DNA of 64,000 nucleotides from Diatrype stigma (lineage: Eukaryota; Ascomycota; Sordariomycetes; Xylariales; Diatrypaceae), in contig JAKJXP020000142.1 of the NCBI GenBank assembly GCA_022225965.2, forward strand, positions 30,075 through 94,074, written 5' to 3'. Every line of letters starts with the position of its first letter. The stretch's first letter is position 1. The notes under the pieces are model-generated. The model worked only from the letters and a program-made list of their open reading frames with translations. It had not been told where the DNA came from and searched no databases. The translations under genes and the position numbers were made by a program. Below are positions 1-11,877 of the stretch, piece by piece.

Positions 1-1418
1 ACATCCCCATCTATAGCACTTGGGTCAGTGGTGATATCAAAGCGGGTAGATCAAAAGACATCATGGATAACTTACAAACATGACCGCAGAACTGGTCTTC
101 TTTTTCGTATCACCGCCAGTGTTCTGAGCAGACCAGGTATAAACCATGGGCGTGATGGCCGCTAGGCACTGCACCAAATAGTAACCCAAGAGCAAGACAC
201 CCTTGTTCTTCTCGTTTCGGGGGACCGTCAGCATAAGCACGGCGCCGAGTGTAGGCAGGACGCTGAGTCCCGTTATGACCACCCCCTTGCGCCCGATTTT
301 AGTGGAAACCCAGCCGGATCCGATAATGACCACAATCTGGATCACACCACTTGGCATGGTGAAGAGAATGGCTGTGAAGCTGGTGTACCCGAAATCTTTC
401 AGGATCAGGTTCCCGAAGACACTGATACCCCCGGAAGCGATTCTAAAGTGACCATTGTTAACTGTCCGCTCATCCCTTAGGGAGAAGGATGCATTGGTCA
501 AACTCACGAAATGGAAACGATTAGCATGAACCAAAGCAGAGTCTTGATGTCTAACAATGTCTCCTTGACGTGGTCCCATTTCCACTGTCGACTCGCAACA
601 CCCATTTGGTTGGCCCGCAAACGCTCGACGGAAATGAGCTTCTCCCGCTCCGTGAGATATTTGGCTTCCATGGGCGAATCCGGCATAAATATGATGAACA
701 TGGACCCGAATATGACGGTCAACACGCCACAGAAGATGAATATGACCTGATACCTGTATATCTTGTCGCTCACGATATGCCCGAGCCCGTAGGTAGCAAG
801 ACTACCAACAATGAAAGTCAGCCCATTCATCGAGTTCCAGTATGATGTCCGGAGGGTCTGCTCGGATCGCCGCCACCACATCTGCGTGACTGCTAAGCAG
901 GATGGGGCGATCATGGCTTCGAAAGAGCCAAGGAGGAACCGCAGCACCAGCAGCGAGGGAAAGGTGTTGCAGGCGGCCATCAAGGAGGCACAGATTCCCC
1001 AACCTAGCACAGCGGTCCCGATGACCTTCCCAGTCGGCAACTTGACCAGCAGGAGAGCGGCGAGGGGCTGGAAGATGAGCTGGGCGAAGTAGAGGATGGA
1101 TCCCAACCACGAGTATTGCATGGATGTCAGATGGGCATCCTCCAAGATACCAAAGATGGAGACATATGACAGCGACGACTTGTCCAGCTGTTGGAAGAAG
1201 TACGCCCCAAGAAGCAGGGGCAAAATGCGGGTATCGATGCGCCGTAGAACCTGCCGTTCTTCGGCATAGTCAAACGAGACCTCCCCATGCTGGGCAATGA
1301 ACAAGGCGGCCTTGTCTGCGTTGCTGCTGACGGTGGCCTTGTTGAGGGCCTCCTTCACGGGTGTGATGGTATCGTTGTCCGCCGCCGCTGGAGCTGGGGT
1401 ATGTCGATCGTCCGCCAT
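1..1418 (-). CDS. MFS transporter, Dal5/allantoate permease family (3' end outside window)
   Basis: Predicted plasma-membrane transporter of the anion:cation symporter branch of the major facilitator superfamily, whose fungal members import allantoate, nicotinate, pantothenate or other small organic acids; the substrate cannot be told here. Three exons are visible on the minus strand: 1418-508, 442-76 and 10-1. The first intron (443-507, GTGAGT...TTTAG) joins ...MLIVS to IASGGIS in frame. The second (11-75) begins GTAAGT after the codons for AVMF and ends TATAG, after which the gene leaves the window. About 429 residues are visible. The N-terminal 45 residues are polar; the family-typical stretch LRFLLGSFEAMIAPS is present in the fourth or fifth membrane segment, followed by the MPDSP loop. 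The ATG at 1418 is the first in frame and is followed by a normal cytoplasmic tail. Family assignment is strong; substrate is unknown. Confidence 0.88.
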
Positions 1419-2827
1419 GTTGGTGTGTGTATTATCTTGACAGCGGAGACGTTATCGCGCCCAGGGCTTCAACTGGGAGGTTTAACTAGCCAACGAAAGT
1501 CCTGGGGAGGTAGTAATAAAGATCGAATTGATCATAGAATAGCATGAAACATCGATATGCTGGACCCTTGTTTATAAGGCGGTGGGTGCTAAGAACCCGG
1601 GGAGTTGGAGCTGCGGAGACCCCTGTAGGAAAAGGTAGGCCACATGCTCTTCGTAGGCGAGATAGGCACATAATTTACATGCGCGTCGGGAAGTCTATTC
1701 ATGATGATCCTGCCGAGACAATGTGCTTGTCCACCCCCCTTGACCAATATGAACCAATGTTACGGCTAGATGTTGCGATAACAGCTTGATGTAGTGTAAT
1801 GCTGTTTCAGATACCTACGTCGCCTTCCTACGCCGGCTTCCTCTTATCCCCTCTTCATTCTGTTGCTTTATATTGCCACCAGCCTCACATTCGCTAGAGA
1901 TAGGCGGTCCCCTACCCGCGTCGCTCGTATCCTACACCGTTCAATGGTTGAAAGGTCTACCGGTACCTAGTTGAGGCATCTGACGAGCTCTTAATCACAC
2001 ATGCTGATTGGTGGAATATAGAGCCCGGCAACGACTGCAGCGAAACTGATGTGCAAGCCTCTCTTATTCCAGCCGAATATATGCTCTATGCTCTATGCTC
2101 TATGTCCTATGTCCTACTTGCTGTGCCCCAATGGCGCATGGGACTTCGCAAACGACCTTTATTTTTCCTAGACCAGAAGCCCACAAGACTTTAAACTACC
2201 TACGTACATATATATAGGTAGGTATGAAGCAGAGAAGCCAAGTACTCAGCGTCGGGAAATCCGAGACCTGGCGGAGACATATTCGGAACTAAGGCAGCGC
2301 GATGGTCGGTCTCGAGTCTCGACCTGATCCTCCAAACCTGAATGAAGTGACGGGCAGGACGGGCAAGTTGGAACCAGCCACTTGGTTCCAATCCCGGTCC
2401 AATCGTTCCAAGGTTCTGGGGGTGGAGCTCTCGATCCACTTACCCCATGCCCTAATGCCAGTGCCCCATATTCCCCGCATGTAATTACCCGCAAAATCCC
2501 CAAAGCCGGCTAAATTCCATCCCAGGTAGGTAGGTACGTACCCGGTGGACCTCGGGACTCAGGAGACATCCATGGATCCTATCCAGGCTATATTTCTCGA
2601 GCTATATTTCACCTGGCAGCTGCCATAGAAGGCCTGCCATAAGGTACCTAGTAGAATGGAGGCTTACGCTCTGTTCTGTTCACGCAAACTACAACGAAGT
2701 CTCAACTTTCCCGCCGTACACGAGCCGTTAATGAGGGTAAACGATGGCTAGGTGAGCAGTGGAAGTATTGGCATTTGTTATTCAAACTAAGAGCTTTTTC
2801 TAGAGATGGCGGTCGTGAGGGGAGTAG
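1419..2827. other. Intergenic region between MFS gene and HET gene 3' end
   Basis: No convincing gene. It contains a short array of TATGCTC/TATGTCC units near 2080-2120, TAGGTAGG motifs at about 2213 and 2524, and a perfect 9-bp inverted repeat (TTGGAACCA / TGGTTCCAA) at 2368-2391. The short open frames at 2200-2503 overlap on both strands and show no protein-like composition. The first 300 bases are the likely promoter of the MFS gene. Confidence 0.6.
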
Positions 2828-5550
2828 CTAATAGGACGTGAGAAACGCCTTGTTCATCGTACGGAACGGGTTGTTCGGGTAGCTGTAAGGGACGAGCCAC
2901 GTATTCACGTAGTCGGGATCCGTGTGCCAGTGCTGCTTCATCTGCACGTACATAACGCGGTCGCCGAAGCGGATCCGCAGGTAGTAGCGGACCGAGGGCG
3001 AGTTCTCCTTCGGAACGATGAGGCCGTCGAGGTTCAACTTGGAGAGCTTAGTGCACACGCTCGTCTTCCACCCGCCGTAGCTGTAGGGGACGTCTAGAGC
3101 CCCGTTCCGGACGAGCCGGACCGAAGTGAAAGCTTTTGACGACGGTGGGGCGTCCTCCCTCCTTCTGCTGCAGGACACGACATTCAAGGTCCCTATTTGA
3201 CCCAAGAACTTATTGATGTAATCCTCTCTGTCGCCGGTGAGGATATCGAACCGTATATGGTGTTCTGACCAGCCATGTCGCTTTGGAAGCGTGTGCTATA
3301 TTTCGGGTGTTAGCTATTTTCTCATGGAACTAGCTACACCGAACGCTGTCTTCTGTCTATTCTCCTGCTCGGCTTAGGTCCACGGGAGGAGTATGAAAAA
3401 CAGGGAAGGTTAGAAAGACGAATGCATACCTTTGACCCGAACCATTGGATCAGCTTTACTCTTGGGCGGTTCGGTGGTCGATCTACCAGCGGATCAACCC
3501 CGTAACTGTGGCAAAATCGCCGGTGCCGCTGGTCAAACCGGTAATTATCGTCCGCCGGCCATTTCCTCGAATACCCATGACCATTTTCGCGTACCGTAAA
3601 TATAAAGCGCTTATTGGATGGTGGGCGCCAGGATGAGCTGCTGGGTGTCCAGACCCCATTCGCGACTATCCTCCAGCGCTTCTGCTTCCTGGTGCAGTGG
3701 AAGAACAGGAAATAGTAACCGCCCTTGTACGATTTCTTGGTTGCCGGGAGATCGATGCCCTTGTCTCTCATGTTCCCTACTTTCCCGACGAGCACTGCCT
3801 GGATCTCTCCGGGTCTACGCCATGTGCCCGTCAAGTTGCCATAATAGACACATCTCCCCTTTTCGCGTCCGAGCTTGACATGGGCAACGGTTCTCCTGGC
3901 GTTCTTGACGCCCTCGCGCTGGACCGGCTTATCTTTAGTAGTGATGTATGGCTTCTCATTCAAAGGGATCATCGTGGCGTTGATGATGTGCGGTTGCGAG
4001 TGCGTCAGGAAGCAAATGGCCTGGTCGCTTGGGCGGAAGCTCTCGATATAGTCAGGAGAGTGGTCCACATGGCTGCTCACCCATTCCCACCTGCCCCGGA
4101 AGTTCATCTTGGCCGGTTTATTGTCCGACTTCACGCCTGCTTTCTCGGTATGTGGAAACTCCGGTATGACATAGGAATCTGGGTTGATGGGGATATCGCT
4201 TCCTGTCACTCCGCCGATGATCAGCCACGCCGGACCGACCTTCGCCGCCGTTTTCCTAGCAAGGTCGTTGAAGATGAAGGTGGGGTCCCGGTTTTTCTTG
4301 AAAGGGTCGACCTGCAGGCCGAAGACACCCATGATGGAGTACACGACATCGACGGGCCTGGACGACGTCCGCATGTACATGCTTCTCCAAGCCCCCATGT
4401 ACTTGACCTGCTTATTAGGAGCACGTGCCGCGCGTAAGGCTAGCCTGGGTGCATTCCCGACATGATCTGCCACCCCATTAAGAACACTGATGGTAGGATA
4501 CTTTGACAGAGCAGTACTCTCTGCGTCGGCCATGTCGAGGAGGGAGTCCAGACCGACAAGACAGCAAACATATATGTCACCAGCTTTGGATAAGGATTTC
4601 ACTTCATGAAAGATCCAATGTTTCTTCGGATCTGAAGGTTTCGGTACGCGTTTCTGTGAAACCGGCCATTTCAAGTAAACGTATGTGTTGTTTTTGTTGA
4701 CGACTGCTTCCTGGAGAGTCCAAGCTCTGTCCATCCAGCCCGTGGCTTGATCGGGATGCTGCACACAACCGGCACCACCAATCATCACTATCACGCAGCT
4801 AGCCCATCTGTAGAGGTCAGCCATGATGCAGATTTGGTAGTCCATGTCCTCATCGTCTCTGTCGACCTGGTCGATACATAAGAGATCTAACCAAAAGTAC
4901 TTGACTCTCTTTTCATCAGTAGCTTGTGCCATTTGAATCAAGCCGGGCCAGCTCAGAGTCTTAGTATCCAGAGCATCTTTCGAGGGGCTATTGGTATCGA
5001 TGTTCAGTAAGTCGGACACGTCCATCTTCTCCAACTGGTTATGAACATCAGATGCGGCTTCCCAAACGTGGCTAATGGCGACATAGCCACCGCTCTTGGA
5101 TTTCCCTAGGGCACTGAGCCTCGATGCGGCGTTATTTCCGTATTTGATGTCTTGAAATTCGTAAATCTTGAGTTCCGGGTCTTTCGGGACCTTTGGGCGG
5201 ACAAGACCATCGACGCCGATGGCACGGAAGGCCCCCGAAACGCGGCCTCCGCCTCCGAGCGTCTTGTAGTTGAAGTACTTGTCTTCGCTCTTGTTGAGTT
5301 GGAATAGTAAATGAGGAGATGACATTCTTGTTAATGTTGCCTCTAAGGACCACTCGAAGGTAATGAGCATTGAGCCTGGAATCCCTCCACAGAGGAACGT
5401 AAACAAGATGGGGGTATCTTTATAAGGGGTATGGAGGGTGTCGGATTTGTACTTGTGGTTATTAGGTAGCCATATGAAGTCGTTGTCTTCCGACTCCCCG
5501 AGAGGGCTCCATTGCCGTACGTACACTGAAGATGACGATGAATCTACCAC
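2828..5550 (-). CDS. HET-domain protein (heterokaryon incompatibility type)
   Basis: Predicted 862-residue protein with an N-terminal HET domain, the module that triggers incompatibility cell death in filamentous fungi. Two exons: 5550-3430 and 3295-2828. The intron 3296-3429 (donor GTATGC, acceptor ATATAG) is phase 0 on both sides and joins ...IQWFGSK to HTLPKRHGWSEH, adding 155 C-terminal residues. HET landmarks are visible: YVAISHVW at about 156-163, WLDLLCIDQ at 220-228, the region up to IVMIGG at about 253-258, and WMDRAWTLQEAV at 272-283. About 150 residues before the domain and 550 after it have no domain I recognise; there is no NACHT, WD40 or ankyrin module, so this is not a classic HET-D/E type. 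The start at 5550 is the first ATG; a later start at residue 76 is possible. No frameshift or stop breaks the model, so it may be functional. Confidence 0.88.
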
Positions 5551-5760
5551 CCACCTGTTTCAGCCGGACAGGGGAGGTGTAGATTAACCCATTGCGGGAA
5601 TTCGCTTACGAACTGCATATATTATTGGAATGCATTCGCCAATCGCAGAAGGAACCGTGCCGAGTAGAACACATAGTTCTTACCCAAGACTTGATACATG
5701 AACTCCGGGAAAGCTCCGCGGCTGAGCAATCCTCTAAGCTCACTTATCTCGAATCGAATC

Positions 5761-5916
5761 GTCAATATTCAGATTGCCGTGTGATTATGATAGCCTGACA
5801 TGCGCTTACCTGAAACAAACTGTCATCCAGTAGAAGCGAGAGCTGTGCAATTCGGCTCTGAAAGCCTGCATATATTGCTATGCTGGCATGGTAGCATGGG
5901 TAGCTCACCGAACAAG
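5761..5916 (+). repeat. Diverged direct repeat, copy A
   Basis: Aligns with 6021-6172 over about 150 bases; shared anchors include ATTCAGA, CTGACATGC, TGTGCAATTC, TATATTGCTATG and ACAAGTCCTACG. Most differences are transitions (C/T or A/G), with a few small indels. The period is about 256 bases. Origin unknown. Confidence 0.7.
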
Positions 5917-6020
5917 TCCTACGAGGCTGAGGAACTCGATGGGACTTAGAGGGTTACATCCAAGTTGGTTACCTCAGAGAGTAAGAAACACGACACTAGT
6001 TGACGAGTGGATCGCGTTTA

Positions 6021-6172
6021 TTGTCCACTATTCAGACTGCCATGCGACTGTGATGGTCTGACATGCATTTACTCGAAGCAGACAGTTATCCAGAAAAGAG
6101 GGGCGATGTGCAATTCAGCTCTGAATGCTTCTGTATATTGCTATGTTGGCATACTAACTGACAAGTCCTACG
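6021..6172 (+). repeat. Diverged direct repeat, copy B
   Basis: Second member of the pair beginning at 5761. It ends about 150 bases before the ATG of the downstream membrane-protein gene, so it probably lies in that gene's promoter. Confidence 0.7.
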
Positions 6173-6320
6173 CCAAGCATGAAATGTTTCGATGTCTTCG
6201 GCTGGTTCTCGTCTTGATATAAAATTTCCATGATATCTCGCTCTTTCAGCCGACATTTCAGCCGACAGTCAAACAACACAGATCGGAGTATTGTCATAAA
6301 ATCTATTGTTGTGGTTCAAG

Positions 6321-7967
6321 ATGGCTTCACCAAGTCCATTCTGGGAGGAGCTTGTCCCTGCCCTCCAAACACTGTCGAAAACCCTCAAGTCCAATGCGAA
6401 GGGTTAGTGACTACCACCGGGAACTTCGAATTTGGGCATAATAAAAACTGACGACGGTTGTATGAGCTAGCCCTTATTGTCCTCAAATTGGTCTTGGACT
6501 CGTCCACTCGCTTTGGTCTAGAGAAAATCAACCTCTTCCCAACCCAACTTAGTGAAGTTGTTGCCATTTTCGTCGCTCTCTACGCATTTGGACTGCTAGA
6601 TTTATCGAAATTTAGCCAATCCAATGCCAATCCAGGGCAGTCTCCTGCTACTCCAGAACCATCTCGTGCCGGCGATTCCCTGGTGGCTTTAGAGACAGCC
6701 ACAAAACGCCTAGCACCCTACCTCAAAGGCGAGTTATTATTTCTTTCCACCGACTGACAGACGGGTGGGAGTATGTTCACTGTTATTAAACTTTGATGTA
6801 TTAGTTGGACTATTCGTCTGTCTGGCAGCCTATGTCCCAGTTCACTTTGAACTCGCTTTCCCCTTCCAACTATGGCTTCACGGTCTCTTCCTCATCGTGG
6901 TCGTCATCATCGGGTACTTTGCGCCGAGCGTAAAATTCTCCGGGCCTATCCGGTTCGCCTACCTCGAGTACTCGGAATACTTTATCAAGATAAGCAAGCT
7001 CCTTCAGGACTGGTGGGTTTACGCGGCGGTCTTCCTCTTCCTGTATCCGGGGACCTTCTATCCAGCCCTGTTGCCCGTTTTGAGCCTTAGTTTTATCGCC
7101 ATAGCTGTCGTTACTTGGGTCTACGTCTATCATGAATACCACAAGCAGTTGCTCATCATCACGGGCCAGGTCGCCGCCGACGTTTCGCGCGCCACGTTGG
7201 CCTCCTCTACCGCCCGCGACTTCGCCGGCGCGGCATCCCGATATGAGAAAGAGCTATTCGACGCCGCAACTGTTGCTCGCCGGGATTCCCTCTTGGCCTC
7301 AGCGGTCCGGATTACCGACTTCTTCGACTGCGCGACCAGGGCCTGGGCTGCCTTGGGCGAGATCACCGTAGCTGTGCAAAAGGTGACCTCCAAGGTAGAA
7401 GCCATTGTGGATGCGGCTGAGAACGTCGAGGACATTGACAAGCCGGACGAAAAGCCAGATGCTGGCGACGACGAAGAAGGCGGGGGAGAGGGAGATGGGG
7501 ACGAGGACGAAGAAGAGGAGGAGAGCAGGACGCAAATGCTCGCGCGCGCGCTTCGTGAAGAAGCTGAGAAGACGCTATCGAAGGTGGGGGAGGTCGTAGG
7601 GCAGGTGGAGGCCGCGCAGGCGTCCGTCCGGCTCTCTAAGGCGGCCAAGGACCAGGATGCGAAAGCACGCCAAGCCGCCGATGCGAATGCCATTGCTGCC
7701 GCTTCCGCGGTGGAAGAAGTGAAGGGCAAGGCTGCCGAGTCAGATAACGCCTCCTGCAAGGCTGCGGCGGCCGCCGAACACATCAAGGGACTGGCAGAAC
7801 AGGCTGTGATCGTGGCGACCAATGGTGAGATGGCGGTCGCGAGGACCCTGGCGGGTTCCGTAAAGTCAGGGGCCGAGGAAGCGTGGTTGGAATCGGGGAA
7901 GGCTCGCCAGGTTACGGATGAAGCTCATGCGCTTCTGATAAAGTGGCTGCAGACGAAAGTGGCTTAG
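6321..7967 (+). CDS. Unknown membrane protein with acidic linker and Ala-rich coiled-coil tail
   Basis: I do not recognise the family. Best model has three exons, 6321-6402, 6471-6728 and 6805-7967, giving 500 residues. Intron 1 (6403-6470) is GTTAGT...CTGAC...GCTAG. Intron 2 is best explained by a GC donor (AAAG|GCGAGT at 6728/6729) with acceptor TATTAG at 6804; an alternative acceptor at 6771 keeps the same frame but makes a 43-base intron. The N-terminal third is helical. The middle has about four hydrophobic segments (for example around VGLFVCLAAYV, LFLIVVVIIGYFA, and the VYAAVFLFLY and ALLPVLSLSFIAIAVV stretches). Then come a soluble helix, an acidic low-complexity linker (DDEEGGGEGDGDEDEEEEE) and an Ala/Glu/Lys-rich region of about 150 residues that should form a coiled coil. 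Lies next to the HET gene, divergently oriented; a link with it is only a guess. Confidence 0.7.
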
Positions 7968-8720
7968 AAAGGATGAGACAACTCAAGAACATCAGCCGAA
8001 TGGTAGGTTTGTCTCCGCCCAGCTAAGAAAGGGGGGTATGGAAGTGCTTGACCAAAATGCACTTCTCACAGTAATGTTCAGACGTATCAGACGTAGTTCC
8101 AAGGGTGCAGTACCGTTAATTTCATTGTCTTCGCCATCATGGTCATCTGGCTGCTGCAGCAGTAGTATGAGTCTTATTGCTAGATGAAAGTTTTGCTGAT
8201 AGTGAAGGGGTACGGTGTACTGTTGACCAATGTTGCAAAAGCCGTGTACTTAGTCACCCCGAGGCTTAACCTGCCACCCCAGAATGCATTCGTCCATTGT
8301 TGTATGGCCGTCAACACTGTATGCAATACAAGGCCTTGAAGCAAATAGCGGCCGGAAACCGCGGCATATCATGTAAAAGGCGACCGTCGGTATCTATCGA
8401 ACCAAATTGATGATTGGCCACGACTTGATCAATGGCAGAGGTTGTATCTGACGCAATGCATAATATAGACAACCATAATACAATGAGCTGTAATAGGTGT
8501 AGTCGCGTACACAGAGCCTGCTGAACTTGATGTGGCGTGTTACATTGCATCACTGGAAAGCTGACTCACCCCTGATCAGTTCCGCTCTCTCAGCCTGATT
8601 TGAAATGTCGACTCTTGATGCCCATACCGTTTACCTTCATTCGGAGCTTTGGTTACTCGGATCAGCCTGGGAGCGAGGACTAAACGACAAACTTGAGAAT
8701 AAAGGGAAACAAGACAAGAA
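7968..8720. other. Intergenic region
   Basis: Nothing recognisable: short open frames on both strands (for example 8311-8553 minus and 8605-8820 plus) have no domain or composition support. Contains the terminator of the upstream gene and the promoter of the downstream gene, without a clear TATA box. Confidence 0.5.
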
Positions 8721-10046
8721 ATGGAAGAAGCACCAGTACTACCCGCGACCGCGCTCCGGGATCAGTGGACCGCACCCGGCGACATATTCTCCATCCTACT
8801 CATCCTCGGCGGCGACATAGTGCAGCTGTCCATAGTCGCTCTGGCCGGCGGCGCCTTCACCCCCGCAACCTTCTCGTTTGGATGGGTGTCGTACGCCATC
8901 ACGGCGCTCCTAGGCGCCGTCGGCGAGAACCGCCTGGTGCGCTGCGCGCCCGAGATCCCGCTTGTCGTCATAAACCTGCAATCAGGCTACGCGCGCGCGA
9001 ACCACTCATGGGTCCTAGCCCGCCTCTACAACACCTACCAGTACTGGATGCCGGACGAAGTCCGCGCCTTCCGGACAAAGCGCGATGAAGAGGAGGGGTT
9101 GCTCGGGAACAACATCAACAATGCCAGTGGCAGCACCCACGTGGAAACGACCAAGCGGGATCACCGCGCTGCCCTCTGCGTCGCCGTCTACAGGTGGTCC
9201 CGAAACCGAGCCAGCGGCGTTCCGAAGACCGACTGGCTGTGGTGGAGCGGTCTTGCCGCCACGGCGGTGCAGCTGGGCATCGCTGCCGTCCCGCTCGGCA
9301 TCAGCGGCGACTGGACCATCCTCCTAGTGACGGCCGCGGGAAACATGCTAGCCTACGCGTCAGCGTCGCTGCCGCAGTGGCGGCAGGAAAAGTGGGCGGC
9401 GCGGCGGCTGCAGGGGGGCAAGTCGAAGGACGTGGCGCTGACCGAGGGCAACGGCGCGCGGCACGTCATCATCGTGCTCGGGGAGGAAGGCTCGCTCGAT
9501 CTCGAGGACCTGGCGACGCGCTCGCCGCCGGACCTGCCGTCCACGCGCGTGTTCGTCTCCGCTCTGGCCCTGCTCTGGCTGGCGCTCCTTCTCACGAGCA
9601 CGGGCATCAGGGCCAACACGTGGTACCTCCTCGCCGTCGGCGGGCTGGGGATGCTGCACAACCTCGTGGTGGCCGGCGCGCCCCGACAGCCGGCCTGCAT
9701 CGGGCTGCCGATCGAGCTGGCTTCCATCAAGACGCTCGCCGCGGCGGAGGGCCGGGAGGGGCAGTGCGAAGAAACGCCTGCGCTGTTTGGCGAGGAGAAG
9801 GTCATGTGGACGCTGATGGAGCTCGAGGACAAGTTCGAGAAGCACGGGAGATCGCTCGTGGGGGAATTCTTCCCGGGCAAGATGGTGAAGTGGGAGGAGG
9901 ATTGGTGGAACGAGGGGGACAAGGTGAAGCGAAGGGATATTTTGACGGACAATAAAAGGAAGCAATATGCCAAGGAAAGGAGTAGAATGGAAAACAAGAG
10001 TGGGATGTCCTCGAGTACAAGTAAAGCCGCTGCCTCTGTAGAATAA
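8721..10046 (+). CDS. Uncharacterised multi-pass membrane protein
   Basis: Intronless 441-residue frame starting at the first ATG. About six hydrophobic segments: near residues 22-45 (ILLILGGDIVQLSIVALAGG), 50-75 (FSFGWVSYAITALLGAVG), 172-190, 193-215, 278-298 and 302-322. A polar loop lies between segments 2 and 3 and a highly charged tail of about 100 residues follows the last one. It resembles a set of conserved but uncharacterised fungal membrane proteins carrying GDIVQL and FSFGW near the N terminus; I recall this pattern but cannot name a function. GC-rich third positions and lack of breaks argue for a real gene. No signal peptide needed: the first hydrophobic segment can act as an anchor. 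Confidence 0.75.
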   Translation: MEEAPVLPATALRDQWTAPGDIFSILLILGGDIVQLSIVALAGGAFTPATFSFGWVSYAITALLGAVGENRLVRCAPEIPLVVINLQSGYARANHSWVLARLYNTYQYWMPDEVRAFRTKRDEEEGLLGNNINNASGSTHVETTKRDHRAALCVAVYRWSRNRASGVPKTDWLWWSGLAATAVQLGIAAVPLGISGDWTILLVTAAGNMLAYASASLPQWRQEKWAARRLQGGKSKDVALTEGNGARHVIIVLGEEGSLDLEDLATRSPPDLPSTRVFVSALALLWLALLLTSTGIRANTWYLLAVGGLGMLHNLVVAGAPRQPACIGLPIELASIKTLAAAEGREGQCEETPALFGEEKVMWTLMELEDKFEKHGRSLVGEFFPGKMVKWEEDWWNEGDKVKRRDILTDNKRKQYAKERSRMENKSGMSSSTSKAAASVE

Positions 10047-10226
10047 AATAAGTAGTAGGAGGTAGCGTAGAACAACTCAAAGCCAGTTACCCAAACAGGC
10101 AAAACACCCCCTGGTGCGCCATTGTACAAAGTACATACATACTTACCCCTATATTCAGCAGCTGGTGGTTGCCAGCCGTTATGGAATATAGCCCGATACC
10201 CGATACCTATGTAGGTATAGCCAGTA

Positions 10227-10423
10227 TGTGGATCCGGGCATTCCCCATAATGCCAAGAATCGGAAAATCGGAGTATAAAATTCTAGCAGCTTAAAGCGCA
10301 TAATTATAATTAGCTTTAATTTAATAACCAATTCGAACCTTTAATATAATCCTAAATAAATTATTAATAGCAATAATTCCTTAAGGATTCGAAAAACCGG
10401 ATATAAAAATATAAATAATTATT
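10227..10423 (+). repeat. 5' LTR of the Gypsy element
   Basis: Aligns base for base with 15582-15778. It begins TGTGGATCCGGGCATT where the 3' copy reads TATAAATGCGGGCATT. Nearly all differences are C/T or G/A transitions. The exact inner end is uncertain by a few bases because the last ten positions are poorly conserved. Confidence 0.88.
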
Positions 10424-11835
10424 TTTATAAATTAACGCCAATAACGCAAAATTTACCTTATTTTTTTACGAATTCTTTTTAATAACCGACGATAACAAAA
10501 AGTAATGCCAATATAAGGAAATAGCCTAAGGACGTTTCGGCCTAAAGCGGTATTTTCGCCGAATTCCTTACGGATACGAAAGCCGCCCAAAAAAACGGCA
10601 TATTATACGAATTTTTCGATAAAAAGTTCGAAAATATCGAATAAAGGAATATTTTAATAAAAAACAATTTGTAATTCTTAATGGACGAAATAGCAAAAAT
10701 AACCGCATATTTCGATATTAAGCTTAAAGGCAAAAAAATTAAAACGCCGAATTAATAATTTCGTTAAAAAAATAAATGGATTTAATAATAATAATAACAG
10801 CTTATATTTAATATCGAAAAAATAATTATTACCGGCAACGTAAAATCGTTAATTAATCTTTACGAATCGGCCGAATTCGATTAAAATTAATATATGCCAT
10901 ATATTTAACGTTTATTTTATTATAATAAATAACGAATAAAAAAAAGATTAATATGACATACGTATCGTTTATTATAAACCATATTTAAAATTCGCAATAA
11001 GAACAAATAAAAAAAATATAATTTCCGGTTATATTTTCGAGCGATATTGCGAAAATAAGCCATATAAAAGCGAAAAACAAAATAACGATATTTTTAAATT
11101 TCCGCTTAATTTAAGCCAATAATTAGGTCCTAAAAAAGCTAAAAAAAATCTAAAAACGCTTTTTAGTAATACTGGTTTTATATAATTTTTAAATATACCG
11201 AATTACGAACGAATTTACCGGCAATTTCCAATAGATAAAAATATATATTCGTAATAATAAGCCTAACTAAATAACGTTCGTAAGATGTATTTTTTAAATT
11301 TTAAACGACCATAATGCCTTTTCGAAAGCGTTAATATATTTCGTAACGTTACTTTTATATTAAAATAAAAATATAATAAATTTCGTAAAACGCATTCGCA
11401 AAGTTTTTTATAAAATACCGAAAAATATTCGTAATGATTATTTAACGAAAGAAATCCTTATTAATACGTTACGTAATAACTTACTTAATATATGGCTAAT
11501 TCTTAACGATCGATTCGAAAATTTTAATAACGCATAAAAAATCGAAATAATTATTTAATAAACCGAATTAATTATTCGTTAAACGATTAAAAAAAAATTT
11601 ACGGCATCCTTTCGGTTAACGTTTAATTTAAAAAAAAATAACGCCATTTTATAACTTAATCGTTATAAAAGCCATATAAGCCAAATCCGATATAACCCAA
11701 TTAAAACCTTCGGATATAATAATTACCGTATTTTAAGCCGCAAAATTCGGAAAAATCGCCGATTTTCGCAACGAAAGTCGTAACGTTTATGCCGCGGCCG
11801 AATAAGGCTTCGCTATAAAAGCCGAAAATAATAAA

Positions 11836-11877
11836 TGCTTTAACTATAACAAATAAAACCATTAAGCCAAGAATTAT
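11836..11877 (+). pseudogene. Fossil gag zinc knuckle (CCHC)
   Basis: One frame shows the spacing C-x2-[Tyr]-x4-H-x4-[Tyr] in 14 codons, with two in-frame TAA codons. Tyr codons at knuckle positions 4 and 14 are what G-to-A change of Cys codons gives, so the CX2CX4HX4C spacing is preserved. It marks the end of gag, before protease and RT. Confidence 0.7.

Larger units (their letters stand above)
5551..6320. other. Intergenic region with a diverged duplication
   Basis: Between the start of the HET gene (minus strand) and the start of the next gene (plus strand), so it must hold two divergent promoters. Most of it is occupied by two related segments at 5761-5916 and 6021-6172, annotated separately. 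No credible open frame. Confidence 0.55.

Noticed and set aside
7130..7822. Ser/Ala-rich minus-strand frame
   Set aside because: Antisense of the acidic/Ala-rich coiled-coil part of the membrane-protein gene.
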